64,000 nt of DNA from Parachitinimonas caeni (GTDB lineage: Bacteria > Pseudomonadota > Gammaproteobacteria > Burkholderiales > Chitinimonadaceae), in contig NZ_JARRAF010000005.1 in assembly GCF_030129945.1 (NCBI RefSeq), positions 1-64,000 on the forward strand, read 5' to 3'. Of this stretch, positions 51,197 to 63,218 are shown in pieces. The position numbers and the translations under genes were made by a program. Every line of letters starts with the position of its first letter. Within the stretch, counting starts at the first letter, position 1. Under the pieces are notes generated by a model that was given only the letters and a program-made list of their open reading frames with translations, had not been told where the DNA came from and searched no databases.

Positions 51197-52813
51197 ATGA
51201 CAATCGGAAAGCGGATTATTGTTCTGCTGGCGGCAGCCTTGCTGGCGCTGTTGATCGTGGGCGTGGTGGGGATCACGCAGTTTCGAGTCATCAATGAAGA
51301 AGTGGGCGAGCTAGCCGATGACAACTTCCCGGGTCTGATGGCGGTTGGTGATATTGCTGACTCCTACAAAGAGCTGCGGGCCCTGTTGCTGGAGCATCTG
51401 CTGGAGAAGGATGCCGGCAAGAGAAAGGCGCTCGAAGGCCAGATCAAATCCGTCAGCGAGTTATTCGACAAACAGGTTGAGAGCTATAAGAACTTCGTCT
51501 CGGATAAAACTGAAGACGGCATCTTTCAGGAGATGCTGGCGCGCTATACCGACTACCGCAAAATTTACAATCAGCTGCTTGAGCAATCTATCAAGGGCGA
51601 AGTCGAACAGGCTCAGTCTGCCGTATCGACCAGCTTGAGTCCGGCTGGCACGGCGCTGGATGCCGCGATAAAAAAAGTCGCCAGCCATAACCTCAAGGAT
51701 GAAGAGTCGGCACGGCAGGTTGTTGATACCTCATACCACAGTGCCGTGACCTGGTTCGGGGCGGTCAGTGCGGTATTCATCATCCTGTTGCTGACAATGG
51801 GCTGGATGTTGTATCGCGCTATCAAGCACCCGTTGGCAGTCATGGAAAAGATGGTCGAAACCGTCGAAAGGAACCTCGATTTCACCCTCCGGGTGCCGAT
51901 CCGCAGCCATGACGAAGTCGGCCTGACGGTCGCGGCCTTCAATAATTTGCTGGCAACTCTGCAGAACAGCCTGGGCGAAATCAGCCAGCGCATCCATAAA
52001 GTGGCCTATGCGGCAACCGAGATGAATCGCACCGCTGCGCAGATGTCGGATAGCTCGGCACTGGCCAGTGATTCGGCATCCAATATGGCCGCGACGGTGC
52101 AGCAGGTAACGGTCAGCATCAACCATGTGGCAGACCGGGCCAGTGAGGCAGATACCATTTCCCGCCGTTCTGGCGAGATTGCTGCGGATGGCCAGCAGGT
52201 GATCCATGCGGCGGTTGATGAAATCAATGGTATTGCCGGGGATGTTCATGGCGCCGCCAGCCAGATCATTGATCTGCAAAAGGAAAGCGGTCGGATTACC
52301 TCGGTGATCCAGGTGATCAAGGAAGTGGCTGATCAGACCAATCTGCTGGCGCTGAATGCCGCCATTGAAGCTGCCCGTGCCGGTGAAGCTGGCCGTGGGT
52401 TTGCGGTGGTGGCCGATGAGGTGCGCAAGCTGGCGGAGCGGACTACCTCCTCTACCCGGGAAATTGCCCAGATCATTGCCAGCATCCAGAGCGGTTCTGA
52501 TGCAGCGGTATTGCGTATGCAGCAGATGGTCAGCCGCGTTGAGGGAGGGGTGCATAAAGCCGAGCGGGCCGGGCAGTCGATTGAAGAAATTCAGGCCGGC
52601 TCGGCACAGGTGGTTGATACGGTTGGCGATATTTCACATGCCATCCGCGAACAAAGTGCCGCCAGTCTCAATATTGCCCGCCAGGTGGAGCGAATTGCTC
52701 AGATGTCGGAGGACAATAGCCAGACTGCCGAGCAGACATCGACGGCGGCCAAAGAGCTGGAACTGCTTTCCCGCCAGATGCAGGACATTGTGGCGCGCTA
52801 TCGGATTGCCTAA
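51197..52813 (+). CDS. Methyl-accepting chemotaxis protein
   Basis: A 538-residue chemoreceptor: membrane helix 1 (about 7-29), periplasmic four-helix-bundle sensor (about 30-190, 4HB_MCP type; [20 protein letters not shown]), helix 2 (about 190-212), HAMP (about 213-266), and a signalling domain with the conserved tip [20 protein letters not shown] and [13 protein letters not shown]. No C-terminal CheR-binding pentapeptide is evident (ends RYRIA). ATG 51197 is used. The gene follows a MITE-like element that probably carries or displaces its promoter. Confidence 0.95.
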   Translation: MTIGKRIIVLLAAALLALLIVGVVGITQFRVINEEVGELADDNFPGLMAVGDIADSYKELRALLLEHLLEKDAGKRKALEGQIKSVSELFDKQVESYKNFVSDKTEDGIFQEMLARYTDYRKIYNQLLEQSIKGEVEQAQSAVSTSLSPAGTALDAAIKKVASHNLKDEESARQVVDTSYHSAVTWFGAVSAVFIILLLTMGWMLYRAIKHPLAVMEKMVETVERNLDFTLRVPIRSHDEVGLTVAAFNNLLATLQNSLGEISQRIHKVAYAATEMNRTAAQMSDSSALASDSASNMAATVQQVTVSINHVADRASEADTISRRSGEIAADGQQVIHAAVDEINGIAGDVHGAASQIIDLQKESGRITSVIQVIKEVADQTNLLALNAAIEAARAGEAGRGFAVVADEVRKLAERTTSSTREIAQIIASIQSGSDAAVLRMQQMVSRVEGGVHKAERAGQSIEEIQAGSAQVVDTVGDISHAIREQSAASLNIARQVERIAQMSEDNSQTAEQTSTAAKELELLSRQMQDIVARYRIA

Positions 52814-52848
52814 AACCGGCTTTACAAAGGGGCGTTGGTCGCAAATGT

Positions 52849-52884
52849 AAACAAGGCCGACGGTACTGACCGTCGGCCTTGTTT
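52849..52884. terminator. Bidirectional terminator, chemoreceptor / DUF945 gene
   Basis: AAACAAGGCCGACGG (52849-52863) pairs perfectly with CCGTCGGCCTTGTTT (52870-52884). It serves both convergent genes. Confidence 0.9.
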
Positions 52885-52898
52885 ATTGACGCAAGGGT

Positions 52899-54389
52899 TT
52901 ACTGAACCAACGCTGGCTTGATGTCGGCCTCGCCGCCAGCATCAGGCGGGGTCTGCCAAGGCAGCGGAAACTCGGTGCCATTGACGGTGAGCTTGCCATC
53001 TTTCCAGCTTGCCGAGGTGATCAAGCTTTCGCCATCTACCTGAATCAGTTTCTGTTCGGCCAGTTTCTTGATCTGATTTTCCATCAGATTGCGGGCCAGC
53101 TGGTCCAGCTCGGTGGTATCGGGTTGCTGACCATCTGCGGTGTCGGTCGCAATCTGGCTACGGGCTTTCATCAGGACCAAGGTCTCGATGACCTTCTTCG
53201 GTACAGTCAGGTCTGCCTTGGCCGTCAACTTGTTGATGAGCTTGAGCGGTTCGCTGATGTCGGCATCCACAAAGCCTTTCATCGCAACATCGGCACGCAA
53301 CGAGACTTCGCCTTCCGGCAATTTGACCGACAGTTGGCGCAATGCCAGAGCCGGATCATTGCGCAGCAGTGGCAGGCCTTCTGCCTTGACCACGTCGAAC
53401 ATCTTGGTATTGAGTTCGGCTGCATCTTTGTATTGCTGCTTCTGCAGGGCATTTACTGACTTGTTGAGCTTAGCCAGTGTTGGCGCATGCAGATGGTTGG
53501 CTTCTACCGCCAGCTTGGCAGGGCCATAGGTTTTGTCATTCAGCTCCAGCTTGGTCAGATCAACCGTTGCGGCACTGTTGATGAAATCCCCTTGGGCTGC
53601 GCTTTTCACCACATAGGTGAGGCCAGACAGTTTGGCGCTGATCTTGTGCTCGTCCTTGAGTTCGAACTGGGCTGCTTCCAGCGACAGCTTGCCGTCTCCC
53701 AACATGATGCCGCTGGCGCCGCGCTGGTTATGCGTGACAAAGGTGATGTTGCGAATCTCGCCACTGCCGTGGGTACCGGCATCAAGTTTGATGCCAGGCG
53801 CCTTGGCTTCGATATCTACCGAGTTGAAGTCGGCACCGTAGACGATCTTGGCATCAAAACCCTGCCAGGTAGCCTTGCCGATGGTTTCTTCATAGGTAAA
53901 GCCCGGCACTTTGATATTGAACTCACCATCTTCCTTGAAGCGGATACGGTTTTCGATTTCCAGAGGCTTTTGTTGGCCGAACAGTTTGGTCAGCCACTTG
54001 TTGGCTTCGGGCGAAAACACAAACTCGGTTTTGACTACCGCCTTGAGAGGAGTGAAATCTCCCTTGCCGATCAACGGGAAGGGACCATGCTTGATTTCCT
54101 GTGTGTAGGTGAATTCAAGCTCGGGAATCTCGCGGCCGGCCAGCTTCAGCATTTCGGCATATGGGCGCCACAGATTGGGGTTGAGTGCCAGCGTCGTGCG
54201 CTCATGCGAGGTGAACAGGCCCGATTGGTAGTTGTGTTTCTTGACGACGAAGTACGGGAGGTCGGCCAGCATCTTGTGCTGCTTTTCCAGGGTTTCCTGA
54301 GCGGTTTTACCGGCCCAGGCAGTTGCGCCCAGCCAGCCTGCCCCGGCAAGAACGATGACGCCAGGGATGATCAACAGAGATTTTTTCAC
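52899..54389 (-). CDS. DUF945 (YdgA-like) envelope protein
   Basis: A 496-residue protein starting at GTG 54389 (AGGAAA upstream): N-terminal membrane anchor (about 3-25, SLLIIPGVIVLAGAGWLGAT) and a long beta-rich periplasmic domain with DUF945 features (HGPFPLIGKGDFTPLKAVVK, DADISEPLKLINKLTAKADL). Family function unknown; E. coli YdgA and YihF belong here. An ATG 30 bases upstream is rejected for lack of a ribosome site. Confidence 0.83.
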   Translation of the reverse strand: MKKSLLIIPGVIVLAGAGWLGATAWAGKTAQETLEKQHKMLADLPYFVVKKHNYQSGLFTSHERTTLALNPNLWRPYAEMLKLAGREIPELEFTYTQEIKHGPFPLIGKGDFTPLKAVVKTEFVFSPEANKWLTKLFGQQKPLEIENRIRFKEDGEFNIKVPGFTYEETIGKATWQGFDAKIVYGADFNSVDIEAKAPGIKLDAGTHGSGEIRNITFVTHNQRGASGIMLGDGKLSLEAAQFELKDEHKISAKLSGLTYVVKSAAQGDFINSAATVDLTKLELNDKTYGPAKLAVEANHLHAPTLAKLNKSVNALQKQQYKDAAELNTKMFDVVKAEGLPLLRNDPALALRQLSVKLPEGEVSLRADVAMKGFVDADISEPLKLINKLTAKADLTVPKKVIETLVLMKARSQIATDTADGQQPDTTELDQLARNLMENQIKKLAEQKLIQVDGESLITSASWKDGKLTVNGTEFPLPWQTPPDAGGEADIKPALVQ

Positions 54390-54423
54390 GGGGTTTCCTG
54401 CAAGCAATAAGTTGGGCAATCAG

Positions 54424-56521
<2,098 letters not shown>

Positions 56522-56652
56522 GGGTAGATCTCCTGATCAAAATGGGCGCCAACGGCGCATACCGGTTGCGAATGGGTCAAACGCGGGTATCAGAGTGGGT
56601 GGCAGGTGCTGTAAGTGGGCAGTCACAGGCTCCTCTGATCATGCAGAACCCA

Positions 56653-56921
56653 GGTTCTGTTGACGTAAGGTTTGCAGATCGCGTTTCGCCGGAAAACGGC
56701 TTGGCCCTGTGTTGCAGAGCGCTTGCATAGAGTGACTATGCGGCACGCTCTGCGCCTTGTTCCAAGCCGTTTTCAGGCAAAACCCTGCTGGCCGGGTCGA
56801 TTTTTGGGGCAGAGCGTCGTTAGAGTTCGCTCATTTAGCTCGCTAAACCGCGCTTACCCTGCCTTGCCCCGCCCCAAAACTCGGCCCGGCGCGACGGTAA
56901 ACCTTACGTCAACAGAATCTA
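56653..56921. mobile_element. MITE-like palindromic element, copy B (about 267 bp)
   Basis: Same family as 50711-51089. Ends: GGTTCTGTTGACGTAAGG at the left (56653) and CCTTACGTCAACAGAATCTA at the right (ending 56921). A nested palindrome core has AAAACGGCTTGG (56693-56704) opposite CCAAGCCGTTTT (56762-56773) and GCAGAGCG (56714-56721) opposite CGCTCTGC (56746-56753). The right ~110 bases match copy A at about 90% identity (GTCGATTTTTGGGGCA, then the TTTAGCTCGCTAAAC block). The murI stop codon lies on its right end. Confidence 0.85.
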
Positions 56922-57740
56922 AAGCTGCACCATATCCAGCTTGTTCAGGCTGCGCCCCAGAAAGCGCTCTCCGATCGTCTGGAAACGCAGAGGAATATCG
57001 GTGACGTAAAACTGGTAATCAGGGGCTTCGCGCTGCGGATTGGCTAGCCCCATTTCGTCCAGCAGCTGTGCGGTCTGCTCAGCCATGCTGACTGCAGAAT
57101 CTACAAGCAGCATGCGATTACCGGTGATGTCGGCCAGCATTGGCTTGAGTAGCGGGTAATGGGTGCAACCTAGAACCAGCGTATCAATCTGCTCTACAAA
57201 GACGGGTTTCAGATATTCATGGGCAGTCAGCCGGGTGACGGGATGATCAAGCCAACCCTCTTCCACCAAGGGCACAAACAGCGGGCATGCCTGCGAATAC
57301 ACCCGTGCTTTCGGGTTCAGGGCATGAATGCTGCGGGCGTAGGCATTGCTGTTGACGGTGGTGGGCGTGCCGATCACGCCGATATTGCCGCTACGCGTTG
57401 TGGCCACAGCATTGCGAGCGCCTGCGTCAATGACATCCAGAACCGGCACTGGTGAGACTCGCCGCACCGTTTCGGCCGCGACGGCGGCCATGGTATTGCA
57501 GGCAATAATCAGCAGCTTTACCTGCTTCTCCAGCAGGAAGTGGGCAATCTGTTCGGTGAAATGCTGGATCGTGGCAACCGACTTTACGCCATATGGAACG
57601 CGGGCCGTGTCTCCAAAATACACAATATCTTCAAACGGCAGCCGTTCCATCAGTGCCCGCATGACGGTCATCCCGCCGACGCCGGAGTCGAATACCCCAA
57701 TCGGATGGGAGGGGAGGGAATCTGTCTGCTGGTTTTTCAT
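56919..57740 (-). CDS. murI: Glutamate racemase MurI
   Basis: A 273-residue enzyme making D-glutamate for peptidoglycan. Catalytic Cys 81 (IIACNTMAAVA) and Cys 192 with His 194 (LVLGCTHYPLL) are present, as is the FDSGVGGMTVMRAL start. Its stop TAG overlaps the edge of the MITE-like copy B. Confidence 0.96.
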   Translation of the reverse strand: MKNQQTDSLPSHPIGVFDSGVGGMTVMRALMERLPFEDIVYFGDTARVPYGVKSVATIQHFTEQIAHFLLEKQVKLLIIACNTMAAVAAETVRRVSPVPVLDVIDAGARNAVATTRSGNIGVIGTPTTVNSNAYARSIHALNPKARVYSQACPLFVPLVEEGWLDHPVTRLTAHEYLKPVFVEQIDTLVLGCTHYPLLKPMLADITGNRMLLVDSAVSMAEQTAQLLDEMGLANPQREAPDYQFYVTDIPLRFQTIGERFLGRSLNKLDMVQL

Positions 57741-57810
57741 GATGTCTTGCTAAACGGCCAAAAGCCGCAATCATACCGATGCCGGGGATATGGTGTGCGC
57801 AGAACCTTGT

Positions 57811-58920
57811 TCAGATCGGCGAGGAGGGGGTGGGAGCCTGGTGCTGGCGCAAGGCCCATTGCACATGCTCTCGCACCAGGTCGGACGGATGGTCGAGCCT
57901 GGATTGAAGTGCCGCAATCACTTCGGGGCCGGTTGGTGCATTGCCCAGTCCAACGGCGATATTCCGTAGCCAGCGCTCATGCCCGATGCGGTAAATGGCG
58001 GTGCCGGCCAGTTTTTGTGAAAACTCTGCTTCAGTCCAGGCAAACAGCTCTACCAGACTGACGTCGTCCAGGCCGTTGCGTACTGCGAAATCCGGCTGGG
58101 TGCTATCAATAGCAAAGCGGTTCCAGGGGCATACCAGCTGGCAATCATCGCAGCCGTAGACACGGTTGCCGATTAGCGGCCGTAACGGCTCGGGAATGGC
58201 GCCATGTAGCTCGATGGTCAGGTATGAGATGCACCGGCGAGCATCCACCTTATACGGTGCGACAATGGCGCCCGTCGGGCAGGCCGTGATGCAGCGGCTA
58301 CACCGGCCGCAATGCTCCTGTGCGAGCGGGGGATCAACCGGTAACGGCAGATCGGTAAACAATTCGCCCAGGAAGAAATACGAGCCGTGTTCGCGTGTCA
58401 GCAGCAGGCTGTGTTTGCCGCGCCAACCCAGGCCTGCCTGGGTGGCGAGTTCGACTTCCATAACCGGGGCAGAGTCAACAAAAGCGCGGTATCCAAACTC
58501 GCCGACCACTTGCTGAATTTGCTCGGCCAACTTTTGCAGGCGATTTCGCAACACTTTGTGGTAATCACGCCCCAGCGCGTAACGGGACACAAAAGCGCGA
58601 TCCCCCTGGCTAATGACGGACAATCCATCAAGTGCTGCTGGAGGGCGATAATTCATCCGCACGCTGATGATGCGACGCGTGCCGGGTACTAGCTCAGCAG
58701 GGCGGGACCGCTTTGTACCGTGCTTTGCCATATAATCCATGTCGCCGTGATAACCCTCGGCCAGCCAGGCAGCCAGCCCCGCCTCGGCGGAAGCTGGCAA
58801 GGTTGCGTCACCAATGGCCACCGCATCGAAGCCAATGTCGGTTGCCCAGCGCCGGATATCGGTCGCCAGTTGATTCCAGTCGATAGCATGCCCTTCAGGG
58901 GCGGAGTTTTCCTTATGCAT
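57811..58920 (-). CDS. queG: Epoxyqueuosine reductase QueG
   Basis: A 369-residue cobalamin- and iron-sulfur-dependent enzyme for the last step of queuosine tRNA modification. Two 4Fe-4S clusters are bound by CGRCSRCITACPTGAI and CDDCQLVCPWN. An SRPAELVPGTRRIISVRMNY block is typical. The start is probably ATG 58920, part of an ATGCAT shared with tsaE on the other strand; ATG 58929 is an alternative. Confidence 0.94.
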   Translation of the reverse strand: MHKENSAPEGHAIDWNQLATDIRRWATDIGFDAVAIGDATLPASAEAGLAAWLAEGYHGDMDYMAKHGTKRSRPAELVPGTRRIISVRMNYRPPAALDGLSVISQGDRAFVSRYALGRDYHKVLRNRLQKLAEQIQQVVGEFGYRAFVDSAPVMEVELATQAGLGWRGKHSLLLTREHGSYFFLGELFTDLPLPVDPPLAQEHCGRCSRCITACPTGAIVAPYKVDARRCISYLTIELHGAIPEPLRPLIGNRVYGCDDCQLVCPWNRFAIDSTQPDFAVRNGLDDVSLVELFAWTEAEFSQKLAGTAIYRIGHERWLRNIAVGLGNAPTGPEVIAALQSRLDHPSDLVREHVQWALRQHQAPTPSSPI

Positions 58921-59418
58921 GTTGAACATGATACTGCCAGCGCTCTGGCGGTTCACCTTTCAGACGAAGCCGCCACGCTCGGTCTGGGCGAGCAGCTCGG
59001 GCTGGCTTTGACAGGTGGCATGACTTTGTACCTGCAGGGTGATCTGGGCGCTGGCAAAACCACGCTGACGCGCGGCATTTTGCGTGGACGAGGGTTTCTT
59101 GGACGTGTCAAAAGCCCGACCTATACTTTGGTTGAACCTTATGTAATTTCTAACATAAATTTCTATCACTTTGATTTATATAGGTTCAATGACCCATCTG
59201 AATGGGCTGATGCAGGCTTCCGAGATTACTTCAATAGCACGTCGGTTTGTCTGGTTGAGTGGCCGGAACAAGCCAGTGGCATGCTGCCTGCGGCAGACCT
59301 GACTTTGCAACTGTCGCCTGAGGGCCTGGGTCGAAACCTCGTCCTGACTGCTTTTTCTGAACCTGGACGCCAATGTATCGCCCATTTAAATACCTGTTTT
59401 CTGCATCCAGCCCGCTGA
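58915..59418 (+). CDS. tsaE: tRNA t6A synthesis ATPase TsaE
   Basis: A 167-residue TsaE ATPase that helps TsaB-TsaD make N6-threonylcarbamoyladenosine. Walker A GDLGAGKTTLTRG, SPTYTLVEPY and FYHFDLYRF with the conserved D-L-Y-R motif are present; the C-terminal ~25 residues overlap amiC. It starts at ATG 58915 within a palindromic ATGCAT shared with queG. An AT-rich patch (about 59130-59190) with unusual codons is noted separately. Confidence 0.94.
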   Translation: MHVEHDTASALAVHLSDEAATLGLGEQLGLALTGGMTLYLQGDLGAGKTTLTRGILRGRGFLGRVKSPTYTLVEPYVISNINFYHFDLYRFNDPSEWADAGFRDYFNSTSVCLVEWPEQASGMLPAADLTLQLSPEGLGRNLVLTAFSEPGRQCIAHLNTCFLHPAR

Positions 59419-60761
59419 ACGAAGTGGTGTCGCGGCGTCAGCTGCTGCGTGGCGCCGTCGCTACCTGGATGTTGAGTGTGTCGTCGGTGGCTCAGGCCGC
59501 TGCGACGGTGGTCGCCGTGCGGGTATGGCCGGCCAAAGCCTATACCCGCGTGACCCTCGAATCGAACGCCCCGCTGAGCTTCAATCAGTTTCTGGTGAAA
59601 GACCCGGAGCGTCTGGTGGTTGATCTGGATGGCATCGACTGGAACAACGAGCTGGCTAACCTTGCCACCAAGGTTGGCAATGACGATCCGTATATCCGCC
59701 AGCTGCGGGCGGGGCGCTACAAGCCCGGCACGGTCAGGCTGGTGCTTGACCTTAAGGCTGAAGTCAAGCCGCAGGTGTTTACGCTGGAGCCGTTTGCCGA
59801 ATACAAACATCGCTTGGTGATTGATCTCTACCCCGTCAAGCAGGATGACCCGTTGCTGGCACTGCTGCAGGATGAGTCGAAGGAAGGGCCTGCACTCAAG
59901 CTGGATCGCAACGAGCCCAAGCCACGCAATGACAAGCCGGCAGACAAGGCTGATAAACCTGAACCTGCGGAAAAGGCCGAGAAAGCTGAGAAGCCGGAGA
60001 AACCCGAAAAGGGCGAGTCGGAAAAAAATCGTGGCAACAAACTGGAAGTCACTCGACTGGTGACGATCGTCATCGACCCAGGGCATGGTGGGGAAGATCC
60101 GGGGGCAGTGGGCAAGGGCGGCAGCTTTGAAAAGAACGTGACGTTGGCGATTGGCTCAAAACTGAAGAGCCTGATTGATGCCCAGCCGAATATGCGGGCA
60201 GTGCTGACACGGGATGACGACTATTTTGTGCCGCTTGGGCAGCGGGTCAGCAAGGCGCGCAAGGTGAATGCCGATCTGTTTGTGTCGATTCATGCCGATG
60301 CGTTCGTCAAGCCCGAGGCCCGAGGCTCGTCGGTGTTTGCACTGTCGGAGCGCGGTGCCACCAGTACGGCCGCAAAATGGCTGGCACAGAAAGAAAACGA
60401 GGCAGATTTGATTGGCGGTGTGAAGCTGGATGCCAAAGATCCTTATCTGGCCCACACCTTGTTTGACCTGACCCAGACTGCCACCATCAACGACAGCTTG
60501 AAGCTTGGTCGCGCCATGCTCTCCGAGCTGGCTGGCGTGAATACTTTGCACAAGCAGCACGTTGAGCAAGCAGGCTTTGCTGTATTGAAGGCACCGGATA
60601 TTCCATCGGTACTGGTCGAAACCGCGTTCATCAGTAACCCGGAAGAGGAAAGGCGACTGGTTGACGAGAAATATCAGGAGAAAATGGCGAAAGCCCTGCT
60701 TGATGGACTCAAGCGCTATCTGGCCAAAAACCCGCCGCTGAGCCGTAATCGGCTGGCGTGA
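59373..60761 (+). CDS. amiC: N-acetylmuramoyl-L-alanine amidase AmiC
   Basis: A 462-residue septum-splitting amidase. A twin-arginine signal peptide (VSRRQLLRGAVATWMLS, about 19-45), AMIN domain (about 48-150), a Lys/Pro/Glu-rich linker (about 170-225) and a zinc Amidase_3 domain (about 228-455) starting IVIDPGHGGEDPGAVG. AmiC is Tat-exported in E. coli too. It overlaps tsaE by 46 bases. Activation would need an EnvC/NlpD partner not encoded here. Confidence 0.95.
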   Translation: MYRPFKYLFSASSPLNEVVSRRQLLRGAVATWMLSVSSVAQAAATVVAVRVWPAKAYTRVTLESNAPLSFNQFLVKDPERLVVDLDGIDWNNELANLATKVGNDDPYIRQLRAGRYKPGTVRLVLDLKAEVKPQVFTLEPFAEYKHRLVIDLYPVKQDDPLLALLQDESKEGPALKLDRNEPKPRNDKPADKADKPEPAEKAEKAEKPEKPEKGESEKNRGNKLEVTRLVTIVIDPGHGGEDPGAVGKGGSFEKNVTLAIGSKLKSLIDAQPNMRAVLTRDDDYFVPLGQRVSKARKVNADLFVSIHADAFVKPEARGSSVFALSERGATSTAAKWLAQKENEADLIGGVKLDAKDPYLAHTLFDLTQTATINDSLKLGRAMLSELAGVNTLHKQHVEQAGFAVLKAPDIPSVLVETAFISNPEEERRLVDEKYQEKMAKALLDGLKRYLAKNPPLSRNRLA

Positions 60762-60793
60762 TGCGACGCAGGTAAGGGTTTAAACGAAAAATG

Positions 60794-60813
60794 ACGGCCT
60801 GTATCCAGGCCGT
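60794..60813. terminator. Bidirectional terminator, amiC / CheY-like gene
   Basis: ACGGCCTG (60794-60801) pairs with CAGGCCGT (60806-60813); plus-strand continuation TACTTTTT and minus-strand TCATTTTT give T-runs on both sides. The stem touches the stop codon of the minus-strand gene. Confidence 0.8.
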
Positions 60814-61190
60814 TACTTTTTCAGCGCTGCCTGCACGGCTGCCAGAAGCTTGGCAGCGTTGAAGGGCTTCACCACGAAGCCACGGGCGCCGCTGGTCAAG
60901 GCGGTGCGCACCCGGTCTGCGGTCGCTTCCCCACTGATCATGACAACCTTGGGTGGCTTGGGAAGCTTGAGCAGCTGGCCAAGGATCTCCAGACCACCTG
61001 CTCCAGGCAGGTTGATGTCGAGGAGTACCAGGTCAGGAAATTTCTCCTGGCACAGTTTGAGCCCGGCCTCGCCATTTGAGGCATCGGCAATCACATTGAT
61101 GTCTGCGTCGCGCAGGATACTGGCGATCAGTGTGCGCAGAATGGTGTCATCATCGATGACGATCACAGTCGGTTTGGATTGATCGAACAT
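60813..61190 (-). CDS. Single-domain CheY-like response regulator
   Basis: A 125-residue stand-alone receiver: acidic pair DDD (about 13-15), phospho-acceptor Asp 58 (LVLLDINLPGAGGLEIL), Ser in VMISGEA (in place of the usual Thr/Ser site) and Lys in FVVKPFNAA. No output domain or cognate kinase is adjacent. Role unknown; could feed chemotaxis or a larger phosphorelay. Confidence 0.92.
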   Translation of the reverse strand: MFDQSKPTVIVIDDDTILRTLIASILRDADINVIADASNGEAGLKLCQEKFPDLVLLDINLPGAGGLEILGQLLKLPKPPKVVMISGEATADRVRTALTSGARGFVVKPFNAAKLLAAVQAALKK

Positions 61191-61367
61191 GAAATCTGCC
61201 TTTGCCCGGTAAGCAACGACGGCACTGGTATAATCCAGCCACTACCCAGCGCTTTTGGTATATATCCACGCCCGCTGCACTGTTGCGGCAGCGCGTTCCT
61301 CTTCCCATCTAATTTTATCGCCCATGGCCCGGATCAAAGCCGGCCCGTGTCGCAATCCGAAGCTACC

Positions 61368-63218
61368 ATGCCCATACGTTTGCTACCCGATCACCTGATT
61401 AACCAGATTGCTGCCGGCGAAGTGGTCGAGCGGCCTGCCTCTGCCTTGAAAGAGCTTCTGGAAAACAGTCTGGATGCGGGGGCGACGAGTATCAGCGTAG
61501 ACCTGGCAGAAGGCGGGAGCAAGTTGATCCGCGTTGCGGATGATGGCTGTGGCATTGCCAAAGATGAGCTGGCGCTGGCCTTGGCGCGGCACGCCACCAG
61601 CAAAATCAGCAGTCTGGAAGATCTGCAGCGGGTACGTAGCCTGGGTTTTCGTGGCGAGGGGCTGGCGAGCCTGGCGTCGATCAGCGATCTGGTGCTGACC
61701 AGCCGCGCACACGATGCCAGCCACGCCTGGCGGGTCGAGGCGGATAACGGGCGGATCGGTGAGCCTGAGCCAGCATCATTGACAACCGGCACAGTCATTG
61801 AAGCGCGTGATCTGTACTTTAACGTGCCGGCGCGTCGTAAATTCCTGAAAACGCCTGCCACCGAGTTTGCGCATTGCGAGGAGGCCTTCAAGCGGATTGC
61901 TCTCTCCAATCCCGCCGTGCAATGGACGCTGAGCCACAATGGGCGGGCGCAATGGCGTCTGGCGCCCCAGTCAGCCCAAGCCCGAGCGGCGGCTTTGCTG
62001 GGGGATGCCTTCGGCGAGAATGCGTTGGCAATTGATGAAACGGCCGCTACCTTGCGACTGTCCGGCTTTGCAGGGTCTCCAACCGAATCCCGCGCCGGGC
62101 GGGATGCCCAATACTTCTTCGTCAACGGTCGATTTGTACGTGACAAGGTGGTCGCCCATGCCATTCGGGAAGCCTACCGCGATGTGTTGCACCTCGATCG
62201 TCAACCGGCGTATGCCCTATATCTTGAACTCGACCCGGAAGCGGTCGATGTCAATGTTCATCCAACCAAGACCGAGGTCCGCTTTCGCGATTCTCAGGCC
62301 ATCTATCGCTTTGTATTTCATTGCTTGAGCAAGGCGCTGGCTTCCACCAGCGCGGGTCGTCCCGCCAATACCCCGGGCGAGCCGGTGCAGCCGGTGCTGG
62401 CAGAGGTGGCAACCGCAGCACGTCCTGCCGGGATGTCTTATGGCGCAGGTCCGGCAGGGGCAGGGGCAGGCGGAGGACAGTTCCGGCAGACCGCCATGCC
62501 ACTGCCGGTCTCCAATGAACCTTCCACGTTCTATCGCACGTTGTTTGGTGAACGTGGTGCGATGGCAGATCCCATCGAGCCAATGCGCCAGGCGGCTGCC
62601 AATTCCCCCATGCCTGCGGCCGACGATACTGGCATCCCGCCGCTCGGTTTCGCGCTGGCCCAGCTGCACGGCATCTACATTTTGGCGCAGAACCAGGAGG
62701 GCCTGATTGTTGTGGATATGCACGCCGCGCATGAGCGAGTCGTATACGAGAGTCTGAAGAACGCGCTGGATGCCTCCGCCTTGCCAACGCAGCCCCTGCT
62801 GATACCCCTGACCTTTCCTGCCGACCGCTTGGACGTGGCGACGGTTGAGGAGCATGCCGATACTTTGATGCAGCTGGGTTTTGAACTGGCCGTCGTCGGG
62901 CCAACGCAGCTCGCGGTAAGGTCGGTACCGATTGCGCTGGCCTCTGCGGATGCGGTTGATTTGGCACGGGCCGTGCTGACCGATATCCGGACCGTTGGTG
63001 CTAGCAGGGTTCTTACGGAACGTCGCAATGAACTGCTGGCAACCATGGCCTGCCATGGTGCCGTTCGCGCCAATCGCCAGCTGACCCTGGCTGAGATGAA
63101 TGCACTGTTGCGGCAGATGGAGGCAACCGAACGCTCCGGCCAATGCAACCACGGCCGGCCAACCTGGTTCCGCATGAGCCTGAATGAACTCGACAAGATG
63201 TTCATGCGGGGACAATGA
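61368..63218 (+). CDS. mutL: DNA mismatch repair protein MutL
   Basis: A 616-residue GHKL ATPase. Conserved start IRLLPDHLINQIAAGEVVER, NSLDAGATSISV, the ATP lid VRSLGFRGEGLASLASI and the C-terminal dimerisation domain (about 430-616, ACHGAVRANRQLTLAEMNAL). A Gly/Ala-rich linker sits at about 345-380. ATG 61368 fits the family; longer in-frame starts are rejected. The end overlaps the next gene by ATGA. Confidence 0.96.
   Translation: MPIRLLPDHLINQIAAGEVVERPASALKELLENSLDAGATSISVDLAEGGSKLIRVADDGCGIAKDELALALARHATSKISSLEDLQRVRSLGFRGEGLASLASISDLVLTSRAHDASHAWRVEADNGRIGEPEPASLTTGTVIEARDLYFNVPARRKFLKTPATEFAHCEEAFKRIALSNPAVQWTLSHNGRAQWRLAPQSAQARAAALLGDAFGENALAIDETAATLRLSGFAGSPTESRAGRDAQYFFVNGRFVRDKVVAHAIREAYRDVLHLDRQPAYALYLELDPEAVDVNVHPTKTEVRFRDSQAIYRFVFHCLSKALASTSAGRPANTPGEPVQPVLAEVATAARPAGMSYGAGPAGAGAGGGQFRQTAMPLPVSNEPSTFYRTLFGERGAMADPIEPMRQAAANSPMPAADDTGIPPLGFALAQLHGIYILAQNQEGLIVVDMHAAHERVVYESLKNALDASALPTQPLLIPLTFPADRLDVATVEEHADTLMQLGFELAVVGPTQLAVRSVPIALASADAVDLARAVLTDIRTVGASRVLTERRNELLATMACHGAVRANRQLTLAEMNALLRQMEATERSGQCNHGRPTWFRMSLNELDKMFMRGQ

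Noticed and set aside
53487..54410. A 307-codon plus-strand frame opposite the DUF945 gene
   Set aside because: Shadow of the minus-strand gene; no start signal or domain.
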